Source: Azorinus chamasolen (lineage: Eukaryota > Mollusca > Bivalvia > Cardiida > Solecurtidae). From it: 64,000 nt of DNA. Positions 55,046-64,000 of the stretch are shown here, in pieces. Where the stretch lies: positions 73,234,999-73,298,998 of the forward strand of contig OY755241.1 in assembly GCA_963576725.1 (NCBI GenBank), written 5' to 3'. Made by a program: the position numbers and the translations under genes. The notes beneath the pieces are model-generated. The model worked only from the letters and a program-made list of their open reading frames with translations. It had not been told where the DNA came from and did no database searches. Positions within the stretch are counted from its first letter, which is position 1. The number at the start of each line of letters is the position of its first letter.

Positions 55046-58000
55046 CTGTAAATCAAAGATTTAACCCTTTACTCAATGAATATTCATGTAAAACAATAAT
55101 GACATTACGAATATTAATGAGGGTAATTGCTTAAATAGCGCATGGATACAGGAATTTGTGTTTATATAATCATATTTTTATTTTATCATAAGCAAACAAA
55201 GCAGACCAAAATCAGACCGCTCCTATAGGAACCGTCTGATCTGTGTCTACTCTGTTTGCAAATGCATAGAAAAGCGTATTTATGGAGCAGAGGGTTAAAA
55301 CACTTGTAATATGCAAACAACTTTATTTCATCAGAAGCAAACAGAGCCTATAGGAGCCATGTTATCTGGGTCTACTCTGTTTACAAAAGACATAGAGGCG
55401 TAAAGGTAAACACTTGTATATGTATATACATGTTATGAGAAATGTTACCATGTTACCGCTAGCAATCGATTCACAACCTTAATCATATCTACTAACAGTT
55501 TGTACCCGGATGAGATGTCGAGTAACTGGACCCGGATGAGATGTCGAGTAACCCGGCATCTCATCTCATAAGGATCCAAACTGTTTGACACTCGGTCAAT
55601 AGTTTCATATTGGAAGTAGTTAAACTTTCACCAGATTCAACGTTATTTTGAGGCAAGGGTTAAGCGATCATTTAGCGATTAAACAAAGTATTTAAATCCG
55701 AATGGTTGCTAATGCAAGGCAAACGTAATGCATAAACCTCCTATATGAGCTTTCTTCATTAATTTCGACCTGGAAAAAACTACCGACTGTTTTAAATACC
55801 AAAACAATGACTTCTACTTAATGGTCGCTTAACCCATTCCCTCCAACTGACACCTTTTAACGTCTCTGTTAAAGCTATTCCTTGAAACCATTGCGATAAA
55901 TAGAGCATTTGCTCAATATAGGAGCAAATGCTCTATTTATCACAATGGTTTTAAAAGAACGCAATTCTAAAACTTTCCTTTTCTTAAGTAAGTGCTCCTT
56001 TTCGGCTTACTTATACAAAGAGCTTTGCTCTTAAAATAGTCTATGAGGGAATGGGTTAAGACACGTGTCTAAAATAGCCTAAGACATGTATCTAAAATAG
56101 CCTATGGGGGAATGGGTTGAGACACGTTTTACTGTATTCTGTTTTGCAAGCGAAAGTCATTATACTTGCGCTCATAACAGTGCCCTGTGCAAATACGACA
56201 TGCCCTTTTAAATTTTCCCTTATGAAAATTAATGTTAGAAATAATGACATCATGAATATTTAATAGCTTAAATTTTAAAATGACAGATGTACAAGGGGGG
56301 GGGGGGTATTGGAAGAAACTGAGAGTCAGGTCTATCACATTTTTATAAGCAAACAGGGCAGAGCCTGATCAGACGGTCCCTATAGGTCTAATATATAGTT
56401 CCTATAAGCTGGAAGTCGTGATATGGCTGAACTACTGTTAAAACGACGTAAAGCACGATAAAAACAAACACTAACAGCACAACACAGCTCACACACGCTT
56501 CTGGTAATAGACTATAACCCCAATGATTACAGTATTTAGTCTTTTAAATGCTTATATTTTTCATATATTTTTCAAGATAAATAACTGGGCATTGGTATAT
56601 CTGCTTCTAGTGATCTGAGCCATATGCTAGTAAATTTCGAACGAATGTTGTGTTAAAATCCTGAAAACGAAAAACTTACGCTCGAAGCTCTCTTGAACTT
56701 TTCCTGGAACTTCGCTACATTGGCAAGAAACGCTCGCTTTTTGTCCTCAGTTGGGACAGCAGTCTTAATTTGTTGACTTGATAGCAGAGGGTCGGGAACA
56801 TTCTGTGACACTGAAAAAGCAAATACGCGGACCCACTTTAAAACAAGCTATTTAAACGAAGTCTAATTTTGAATTATTTGATATAATTGGTAGCTAAATC
56901 CTTCAGATTTATATAGGATAAGCATCTGTCTGATCGTTAAAATATGCCAATTATTCAGTTAAGTGATTATTTTAGAGAGGTTCTCCTCTAACCATGGTAC
57001 GACCAGCGGCGATTCTGTGTTTACCTTTGCAAACAGTCTAGATCCGTAAGTCAGTGTTTTACCAGGATCCGTAAGTCAGTGTTTCACCAGGATCCAAATT
57101 ATTTGATGATGTGATTAATTGTCTTGAAAGCAGCATATTCCAGACTACACATCTACAAGTGCCATTTGGTCTGGATTCGCACTGTTTACAAAGACATGGA
57201 TAGCGTTTCTATGAGGTAACGGGTTAAATATTTTGCAAACAGTGACCACCCGCGTCTGTACCGATGAGACTTATTTGCAATTGTTGAGCTGTAAATTATC
57301 TCCCTTGGCAGATAAACATAAATGTATACGAAACGAGATGTAGGTCAGTTTTGATGGATTGCTATATTATTTTCCCTGTGTTTCAATAAAAAAAATGCTG
57401 TTGTTAATTGATTTAATATCTTAAGAAGGGACCTTTTCCTTAACAACTCTTATCAATAAACAACTTAATAGCCCATAGTTTTAAGATTTACGTAAGGTAC
57501 AAGAAGCTTTATGTGGTGTATGTAAGAATGTAACACAACCGACCAATCGATTTGATAGAACTGCAATAAAAACATGATGTTACAAATACATTTATTATAA
57601 ACATTCGATAAATTGTATTCGAGATAAATATTCAAAGTAAAATTGACTAATGCAATACAAATAGATTCACGCTAAATGGAGCCAATTATAAGACGTACTA
57701 TTCAAGGGAAACTATTCAACAAGATCCGTCATTTAAAATCAACGACAAACACCAACCTTCCATGGCCTCGTTCTCCATGGTGGCTAGTCTACGCTTTGCT
57801 TTTTTCTTGTAGCGGTGAACAAGGAACCCTGCACCCTGCAGTCTTCCAGACTCGGATCCGGCCTCTCTCAGAATGGACGCAATAGCACCCTCTGACGCTT
57901 GATCCTGGGTTACTCCTGTTCCTATCGCTATTCGGACAAGCTTTAGAATCATGTCATTTTCAGCACTACCAGAAACAGCTTTCTCGTACTCATTGCTGAA

Positions 58001-61000
58001 AATCCTCACCGACTTGTCGCTTGAGACAGCTTGCTTGGTGAATGTTCTTCCGGTATTCTGGGAGTAAGCTCCCTTTGATTTGATTTCTGGAAGAACCACG
58101 CCTTTACAGCTGCTTGGCTGGGGGTTTCTTTTGGCCATTGACAAATTAGTGTGCCACATGACTTCCATCTCTACACCGAGAAGCATCTTTGTGAACATTT
58201 TATCTGCAAAGAAAATACAATTTCATTTATCGTTTGACTTAGGTTTATCACCGTATCTTTAAACAGTATGTCCAGTGATAAAACATTTTCAATATCAATA
58301 TTTTATTTAAATGAAAAGTTGTATGACAGTACTGATACTGGCTCTAGTTCTTTCGTTCACAACTCTGTTGAGCCTTTGCCTATTAACATTTTCCTTCATA
58401 TACACGCTTTTTCACGCCTTTGCAAACAGACTAGACCTAGATCAGACGGCTAATACAGAGTAGACCTAGACCAGACGGCTAATACAGACTAGACCTAGAT
58501 CAGACGGCTAATACAGAGTAGACATAGATCAGATGGCTAATACAGACTAGACATAGATCAGATGGCTAATACAGAGTAGACATAGATCAGATGGCTAATA
58601 CAGACTAGACCTAGACCAGATGACTAAAACAGGACTAGATCTAGATCAGACGGCTAATACAGACTAGACATAGATCAGATGGCTAATACAGAGTAGACAT
58701 AGATCAGATGGCTAATACAGACTAGACCTAGACCAGACGACTAAAACAGGACTAGATCTAGATCAGACGGCTAATACAGACTAGACCTAGATCAGACGGC
58801 TAATACAGAGTAGACCTAGATCAGATGGCTAATACAGACTAGACCTAGACCAGACGACTAAAACAGGAATAGATCTAGATCAGACGGCTAATACAGACTA
58901 GACCTAGATCAGACGGCTAATACAGACTAGACCTAGATCAGACGGCTAATACAGAGTAGATCTAGATCAGATTGCTAATACAGAGTAGACCTAGATCAGA
59001 CGGCTAATACAGAGTAGATCTAGATCAGACGGCTAATACAGACTAGACCTAGATCAGGCGGCTAATACAGACTAGACCTAGATCAGACGGCTAATACAGA
59101 GTAGACCTAGATCAGACGGCTAATACAGAGTAGACCTAGATCAGACAGCTAAAACAGAACTAGACCTAGATCAGAGGCTAATACAGAGTAGACCTAGACC
59201 AGACGGCTGATACAGACTCGACCTAGATCAGATGGCTAATACAGACTAGACCTAGATCATACGGCTGATACAGACTAGACCTAGATCAGACGGCTAATAC
59301 AGGAACCGTCTGATCAGGATCTGCTCTGTTTGCCAATGAAATAATATAGACCCGATTCTACGAGTTCTGCTGTCAACAAATCAGGCGTACATATTCCGAT
59401 ATGAAGGCTAATGCATTTTCATGACATCAATATTTCTTGCATGCATATTGAGGCATGACTCTCGCCCTGCATTCAGCAGTCACCTTTCTTTAAAATCGAT
59501 TCATTTGTAATGACACTTGTTTAAGTGTTCGAACAATCGGAGTTTAACTGTTAATATTGAATCGAGCGATAACTCCAATATATTATTACAAAGGATTCTA
59601 CGAATCTAACCATAACACATTAGTCTTATTTATATAAACTTGAATTGAGTATGTATGTTCTAAGACTCGCATATCCTCTGAACGTTAGTCCCAACTCACC
59701 CTTGTTTAGATCATATCGTTCAAGGATATGACCACACAGGACTTAAGAGGCAGACTCTCAGATGATGTTAGTTCAGAGAGGACAGGAAAGTCTTGATAGA
59801 TCTGCCAGAGTGGTCAGAGCAGAGAGAGAGAGAGATAGAAATAGTATGAGCCAGAATACAATACATAAAACAAAGAGGAGATGATGAGCAGAAAAAGACG
59901 AGAGCAACACATAACAGATACATACAACTCGTCGCAGACAGCTGCATGTAAACACGAGGTATTGTCTGAACCATGCACACTTGACAAGTTAGGCATTGAA
60001 ATAAATGAAAATAACTGAAGACAACAGCAGAAGGGAAAAAAAGAAAGATTGTTAAAGATTAAATCCTTTACTCCATAACATTTCAACACAATGGCAAATA
60101 GAGTAGACCCAGATTATGTGGTTCATGTAGGTGTCGTCTGCTCAAGGTTTTATACAGCATTATAAACATGATTATATAGTTACTGTAAAACTCGTCTTAA
60201 GTGACCCTATATTGATTGAACACCGATACTTTAACCCCTTTCCCTCATATTGACGACTTCTGACGACTCTATAAAAGTCACTTTGTGAAACCATTGTGAT
60301 AAATAGAGCATTTGCTCCTATAGGAGCAAATGCTCTATTTATCACAATGGTTTCAAACTACAAAATTCTAAAGTTTTCATTTTCTCTAGTTAATGCTCCT
60401 TTTCGGTATATTTATTTTAAGAGGTTGTATCTAAAAATAGCCTATGAGGTAATGGGTTAAAAAACAAGTTGCTGCCTAATATAGGGCAAAGTAATTCAAA
60501 GAGCTCCTATAGGAACGTTCCGCATTGCTACATTTGACAACCATCTGTTATACAGACCACTAAATAGAGAAATGTTTAACGGTCGCTTCAGACAGGTTCT
60601 ATTGTAATGCTTATAACGAGTAGAGTGTGTCATAAACAATCATGGAGTAAAGGGGTAAAGATAACGTTAGCATGCACGGAGACTTTATGAAGGAAATAAA
60701 ATGTTACAAACAAACATCTTAACACCATTCACTGCCCCCCCCCCCACACACATATAAACACATATAATAAATAGCTACAGCAGAAAGAAAGCGAAAACAG
60801 GACGAGTCTGCTTCTCTAATACTTACCCATGACGTCAGAAATTCAGGCACGTGATGTCCTCGTGCACGGATCTCATAGACTTGTTTCTGACACCTCAGAA
60901 CGAACTGTTTCAGTCTTCTGTTCACCTTAGCCTCGGCTATCAGAGCGGATATAACGTCAGAGCGGAAAGCATGATCTTGTCCCTCGTCCCCAAGGGATCG

Positions 61001-63235
61001 GTTGAAGTTAACTTTGCGAGTCTGGTTTTTCTCAATGTAGATCTAAAAATTGAAATGATCAAAGAACTTTAGTGAGTAAGCTCACATACCCCACGCCGCC
61101 ACATTGTCAGAGAAAAAAAGTGGTAGTAGGATAAGGGTTTAGGTAGTACTTCTGTAGGATAAGGGTTTAGGTAGTAGGATAAGGGTCTAGGTAGTAGGAT
61201 ACGGGTTTAGGTACAATGTAGTAGGATAAGGGTCTAGGTAGTAGGATAAGGGTTAAGGTAGTAGGATAAGGGTTTAGGTAGTAGGATAAGGGTTTAGGTA
61301 GTATGATAAGGGTTTAGGTAGTAGGATAAGGGTTTAGGTTAGTATGATAAGGGTTAAGGTAGTAGGATAAGGGTTTAGGTAGTAGGATAAGGGTTTAGGT
61401 AGTAGGATAAGGGTTTAGGTAGTATGATAAGGGTTTAGGTAGTAGGATAAGGGTTTAGGTAGTATGATAAGGGTTTAGGTAGTATGATAAGGGTTTAGGT
61501 AGTAGGATAAGGGTTTAGGTAGTAGGATAAGGGTTTAGGTAGTATGATAAGGGTTTAGGTAGTAGGATAAGGGTTCAGGTAGTAGGATAAGGGTTTAGGT
61601 AGTAGGATAAGGGTTAAGGTAGTGGTATAAGGGTTAAGGTAGTGGGATAATGGTTAAGATAGTGGTATAAGGGTTAAGGTGGTGGGATAATGGTTAAGGT
61701 GGTGGTATAATGGTTAAGATAGTGGGATAATGGTTAAGGTAGTGAGATAAGGGTTAAGGTAGTGAGATAAGGATTAAGATAGTGAGATAATGGTTAAGGT
61801 AGTGTTATAATGGTTAAGATAGTGGGATAATGGTTAAGGTAGTGAGATAAGGGTTAAGGTAGTGAGATAAGGGTTAAGGTAGTGAGATAATGGTTAAGGT
61901 AGTGGTATAATGATTAAGATAGTGGGATAATGGTTAAGGTAGTGAGATAAGGGTTAAGGTAGTGATATAATGGTTAAGGTAGTGGTATAATGGTTAAGGT
62001 AGTGAGATAATGGTTAAGGTAGTGGTATAAGGGTTAAGATAGTGGTATAATGGTTAAGGTAGTGAGATCAGGGTTAAGGTAGTGATATAATGGTTAAGGT
62101 AGTGGTATAATGGTTAAGATAGTGAGATAATGGTTAAGGTAGTGGTATAAGTGTTAATGTAGTAGGATAATGATATAACCTGTCTAAAGAGACCGCTTAA
62201 TGAACAAGAGTGTTCGGAGGAACACATGTGTCACTTGCTAGCAACTGACACACAAACTGTTAATATGCCGGAGTGCGAAAATCAGAACAAAGGGGAATAA
62301 CTAAAAAAGTATTGGCTGCAGAGTGGTGGACCTTAGTTACATCAATGGTCCTCAATGAGAGGAAGACATGTGAAATATGAAAGCTATATAATGATTAGTT
62401 TAGAAATGACAGCCAAAAAAAAAGAAATTGTGACGGACAGACAGACGGACGTACAGACGGACATACAGACAGACAGACGTACGCCGGAAAAGTTATCCCT
62501 AAGTGACACACTGCCTCTCGGCAGGTGACATAATAAAAACGTTTGTTTAATGCAGGACAAAAGATATGCAGAAAGCTCCGATATGTGAGTATTTGTTCTA
62601 CATTCTTCTACCACCGGCCTTTAACGATTAAGAGAGGTTTTAATATATATTTGTTTTCTGTATCAGAGGCTCATCGTCTTCCTTGGGACTGTTTTCTTGT
62701 TTACATTTAAAATGGCGCCCTCATTACAGACATTACGATTGATGTAATCTCTATTGAGCAGAGATATTACACGATTCGCCATCAGCTCTTGCTGTACGAT
62801 TGCTCCGAGCAGAGAGTCGATGAGACCACATATATGTACGAGTTACTCTCACAAATATTACACTACTCACCGTCCGCTCTCGCTGTACGATTGCTCTGAG
62901 CAGAGAGTCGATGAGACCACATATATGTACGAGTTACTCTCAGTTTCTGTTAAACTAAATTAAGCACATAATCTACACTACTCAGTGTCAGCTCTCGCTG
63001 TACGAGCGCATTGAGCGGAGAGTCGATGAGATCACAGATATGTACGAGTTACTCTCAGACTCTCGTACCCTAATATAAGCACAAATACTGCAATACTCAC
63101 CATCAGCTCTCTCTGTACGAGCGCAGTGAGTGGAGAGCCGATGAGCTCACATATCTGTACGAGGTACTCCCAGACTCTCATGTTCTTCAGTTTGACCTGT
63201 TCCAGTGTCAGTGTGATATACTCAGTCTTAGTCAT
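54881..63235 (-). CDS. Six-exon protein-coding gene, function unknown (about 397 residues if exon 3 is in frame)
   Basis: Minus-strand gene model from splice sites and frame. Coding exons: 63101-63235, 60827-61042, 59700-59801, 57757-58203, 56680-56810 and 54881-55045. Every intron is GT-AG, and the phases agree (0, 0, then 1, 1, 0) except that exon 3 is 102 bp where 100 would carry the frame into exon 4. As read, the frame reaches TAA in exon 3 after 149 residues; removing one surplus GT would continue it to the stop at 54881. Predicted protein: N-terminal helical segment (VRVWEYL-like), a basic middle with HRYKKKAKRR, and a very basic C terminus (KRHVTKRRNR). No domain is recognised, no signal peptide or membrane segment is seen. 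Nuclear location is only a guess from the basic tail. A non-coding 5' exon probably lies upstream, because AATCATG is preceded by an acceptor. Confidence 0.72.
55061..55298. mobile_element. MITE family B1 beside the exon 6 acceptor
   Basis: TTAACCCTTTACTCAATG to AGCAGAGGGTTAA, hairpin GCAAACAAAGCAGACCAAAA around GCTCCTATAGGAACC. Its left TTAA lies within the expected branch-point region of the exon 6 acceptor. Confidence 0.88.
55320..55600. repeat. Family B remnant and a GGATCC-type hairpin in intron 5
   Basis: 55325-55400 is a B remnant (AGCAAACAGAGCCTATAGGA, GGTCTACTCTGTTTAC). 55495-55590 has ACAGTTTGTACCCGGATGAG with a 29-bp duplicated left arm facing GGCATCTCATCTCA and GGATCCAAACTGTTTG. 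Confidence 0.65.
55685..56145. mobile_element. MITE family E with nested family A in intron 5
   Basis: E left part: GAATGGTTGCTAATGCAAGG and core CCTCCTATATGAGCTTTC, then ACTTAATGGTCGC. A copy of A lies at 55829-56058 (TTAACCCATTCCC to GGGAATGGGTTAA), with hairpin arms around GCTCAATATAGGAGC. E resumes as GACACG-TTTTACTGTA. The right end of A and its flank are duplicated (AAAATAGCCTAAGACATG, GGGAATGGGTTGAGACACG). Confidence 0.85.
56260..56400. mobile_element. MITE family B fragment, reverse, with a G run
   Basis: AATGACATCATGAATATTTA body, a G run (56295-56306), and a partial hairpin AGCAAACAGGGCAGAGCCTG up to GTCCCTATAGG. Confidence 0.55.
56680..56810 (-). CDS. Exon 5 of the six-exon gene
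   Basis: Acceptor GCTTTTTCAG|TG at 56810, donor CGAGC|GTAAGT at 56680/56679. Two bases complete the codon from exon 4, then 43 codons (SQNVPDPLLSSQQIKTA... to ...KFKRASS). Phase 1 in, 0 out. Confidence 0.85.
57035..57095. repeat. 27-bp direct duplication in intron 4
   Basis: GATCCGTAAGTCAGTGTTT followed by ACCAG occurs twice (57044 and 57068). The rest of intron 4 (56811-57756) shows no further repeat. Confidence 0.6.
57757..58203 (-). CDS. Exon 4 of the six-exon gene
   Basis: Acceptor TTTCTTTGCAG|AT at 58203, donor GAAG|GTTGGT at 57757/57756, phase 1 at both ends, 148 full codons. The longest exon; it includes MFTKMLLGVEMEVMW, GAYSQNTGRTFTKQA and HRYKKKAKRRLATMEN. The ATG near the exon start could begin a shorter protein on its own. 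Confidence 0.85.
58428..59310. repeat. 29-bp minisatellite in intron 3, about 30 copies
   Basis: The unit is AGACCTAGATCAGACGGCTA then ATACAGAGT or ATACAGACT. AGACCTAGATCAGACGGCT is the left arm of the family B hairpin. A complete right arm (GGAACCGTCTGATCAGGATC) closes the array at 59291-59333, so the array seems to have grown inside a B element. A few units are 30 bp (AAAACAGG). Confidence 0.9.
59700..59801 (-). CDS. Exon 3 of the six-exon gene, with an apparent 2-bp frame error
   Basis: Acceptor CCACTCTGGCAG|ATC after a (CT)n tract, donor AAGG|GTGAGT at 59700. The first part reads IYQDFPVLSELTSSESL PLKS in frame 0; the last part reads CGHILERYDLNK in frame 2, which is the frame that joins exon 4. 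The switch lies at a TGTGTGG run (59733-59738), where one extra GT explains it. As read, frame 0 meets TAA just before the donor. Confidence 0.65.
59820..60065. other. Intron 2 start with a short (GA)n run
   Basis: AGAGAGAGAGAGAG at 59820-59833 forms the pyrimidine tract of the exon 3 acceptor on the minus strand. The rest has no recognisable feature. Confidence 0.6.
60181..60606. mobile_element. MITE family E with nested, intact family A in intron 2
   Basis: E ends TACTGTAAAACTCGTCTTAA and CAGACAGGTTCTATTGTA, core GAGCTCCTATAGGAACG. The A copy (60231-60460) has TTAACCCCTTTCCC and GGTAATGGGTTAA ends and a perfect hairpin around GCTCCTATAGGAGC (60314-60327). TTAA is present on both sides of A. 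Confidence 0.9.
60827..61042 (-). CDS. Exon 2 of the six-exon gene
   Basis: Acceptor AATTTTTAG|ATC at 61042, 72 codons (IYIEKNQTRKVNFNRSL... to ...PEFLTSW), donor TGG|GTAAGT at 60827/60826, phase 0 at both ends. Confidence 0.85.
61117..62170. repeat. 20-bp minisatellite in intron 1, about 52 copies
   Basis: The unit is AGTAGGATAAGGGTTTAGGT in the first half (to about 61605) and AGTGGTATAATGGTTAAGGT or AGTGAGATAAGGGTTAAGGT in the second. The variants form two blocks, as expected if units spread locally. GGGTTTAG is shared with telomere-like motifs but the 20-bp period is not telomeric. Confidence 0.95.
62172..62645. repeat. E-type fragments and a (GACA)n tract in intron 1
   Basis: ACCTGTCTAAAGAGACCGCT (62178) is an E-type end. 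62430-62485 is a GACGGACAGACAGACGG-type simple repeat. 62540-62640 is an E core (TTAATGCAGGACAAAAGATA) with a right end AGAGAGGTTTTAATATA. Confidence 0.6.
62760..63070 (-). pseudogene. Three decayed tandem copies of the 3' half of exon 1 and its donor
   Basis: Copies at about 62995-63060, 62875-62942 and 62765-62845 repeat CTCGTACA-TAT-TGTG-TCTCATCG and TCGTACAGCGAGAGC. All three carry TAA where exon 1 has TAC, so they share an ancestor that was already dead. Donor sites: GTGAGT becomes CTGAGT in the first, is intact in the second and is GCGAAT in the third. Unit length is about 115 bp. They resemble decayed exon duplicates and not mutually exclusive exons. Confidence 0.8.
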
Positions 63236-63241
63236 GATTGC
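63101..63241 (-). CDS. Exon 1 (first coding exon) of the six-exon gene
   Basis: Acceptor TCTTCCTCAG just before 63241, start codon at 63233-63235, 45 codons (MTKTEYITLTLEQ...), donor CTGATG|GTGAGT at 63101/63100, phase 0. An acceptor directly before the start implies an upstream untranslated exon. Three decayed copies of its 3' half follow in intron 1. Confidence 0.8.
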
Positions 63242-63571
63242 CTGAGGAAGAAAATTTAGATATTATGAGAAAAATATCGAATCTCCCTAGAAACCATTTA
63301 TTAAGTACAGTCGAGCGCAGACAGCTTCCAAAGTACATTTCGAAATTTGTTTCTAACGTTTGATATGAAAACCTAAAGGGTTGCCATTAAATGAGATATT
63401 TTGATATATGACACTTTGCTTACAAATAGTATATTGGATGTTTTTGGATTTTGCTATGAAATGTTATATATTTAAGCATTTGGCGCTTTGCTCAGAAATA
63501 AGATACGAAGATAGTTATAACTTTTCTAATGAATAAGATATTGGAATAATTAGGACTTTGCTAAGAAACAA

Positions 63572-63665
63572 GATATTGGACTATATTGGGCTTAGCAACC
63601 GCCTGTATGTTAGACAACCGTATGTATTCATTAAGTGGTCGCTTTAGAGAGGTTCTACATTGTTA
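63572..63665. mobile_element. MITE family E right-end fragment
   Basis: AGCAACCGCCTGTATGTTAG, then TTCATTAAGTGGTCGCTTTA and GAGAGGTTCTACA. Its reverse complement closely matches the 60-bp satellite unit at 21128-22758. Upstream, 63245-63570 is AT-rich with nothing recognised. Confidence 0.65.
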
Positions 63666-63844
63666 ACTGTTAGCGTACACCATCTCTCAGCACTAACTGA
63701 AAATAATTCATAACACTAGTCTTCAAGGCAGGGGTATCAAGACGCTGGACGAGAATTATGAATGTTCGCATGGAAGCTTTTAGCATAACATTTGTCCTGA
63801 ATATAACAGTCGCAATAGAATAACTGTACTGTATAACATGCGTC

Positions 63845-64000
63845 CTGAATACAGTGCTCCCTCCCTACAACGACCCTCTCAATAACGATTCCCTCCTTAC
63901 AACAACACATGTCACTGTTTCCGAAACAACAAGGCTCCAGAAACAACTTTTTCCATCGTATTTTCTTTATGCCCCATCAAACCCTATGTTGTGACCACTC
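63845..64000. mobile_element. Left part of a TACAGTG element running off the window
   Basis: TACAGTGCTCCCTCCCTACA start, then at 63975 CATCAAACCCTATGTTGTGA, the hairpin type seen at 47648 and 53585. The right half lies outside the window. Confidence 0.5.

Noticed and set aside
59700..59801. Alternative acceptor CCTCTTAAG|TC in exon 3, which would keep frame 2 into exon 4
   Set aside because: It would need exon 2 to end in phase 1, but exon 2 ends in phase 0, and it would discard a clean open segment after a strong pyrimidine tract. Kept only as a less likely option.
61117..62170. Interstitial telomere repeat
   Set aside because: GGGTTTAGG occurs once per 20-bp unit and not as a contiguous hexamer or heptamer array.

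Overview
This is a eukaryotic genomic window, AT-rich, with spliceosomal introns, tRNA-derived repeats, LINE and DDE transposons, and very many short hairpin elements. The repeat style, with TTAA-bounded hairpin MITEs, degenerate 'ATAACTC' type tandem repeats and a Ginger/KRBA2-like integrase, is what I would expect of a marine invertebrate, most likely a bivalve mollusc. That assignment is an inference; nothing in the window names the species.

Layout. 1-9.4 kb: degenerate tandem repeats, a few MITEs, a tRNA-like relic and one long open reading frame for a DDE integrase whose C-terminal OTU domain is cut off by a repeat. 9.4-16.4 kb: a decayed LINE on the minus strand, inserted into a 22-24 bp minisatellite and itself split inside ORF1 by a 2.3 kb DNA element with a 3-bp target duplication. 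16.4-54 kb: no convincing host gene. This stretch is a mosaic of at least five families of hairpin MITE (called A, B, C, D and E here), three of which appear to have seeded satellite arrays (60, 53 and about 118 bp units), plus two long foldback elements (27.3-28.3 and 30.1-32.2 kb) and a 1.34 kb mariner relic (41.7-43.1 kb). 54.6-63.2 kb: the one host gene I can support, on the minus strand, with six coding exons whose splice phases fit except at exon 3. Introns 1, 2, 3 and 5 hold recognisable repeats; in intron 4 I see only a short 27-bp duplication.

MITE families used in the entries. A: TTAACCC ends, about 215-230 bp, central hairpin with GAAACCATTGTGATAAATAG arms. B: TTAACCCTTT ends, about 220-255 bp, hairpin arms GCAAACAGAGTAGACCCAG; B1 and B2 differ in the left half. 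C: TTAACCCTTCGCTTGC ends, about 249 bp, hairpin arms related to B. D: TTAACCCATTTG ends, about 228 bp. E: TACAGT...ACTGTA ends (TA target, Tc1/mariner-like), about 200 bp, arms GCAGGTGGTTGCTTAATGCA. A, B and C behave as piggyBac-like by target site (TTAA). Several A and B copies lie inside E copies and duplicate a TTAA there.

The most interesting points are the six-exon gene of unknown function with a 2-bp frame problem in exon 3, the decayed tandem copies of its first coding exon, the central palindrome GCTCCTATAGGAGC shared by families with different ends, and the several satellites that look as if they grew from pieces of MITEs.
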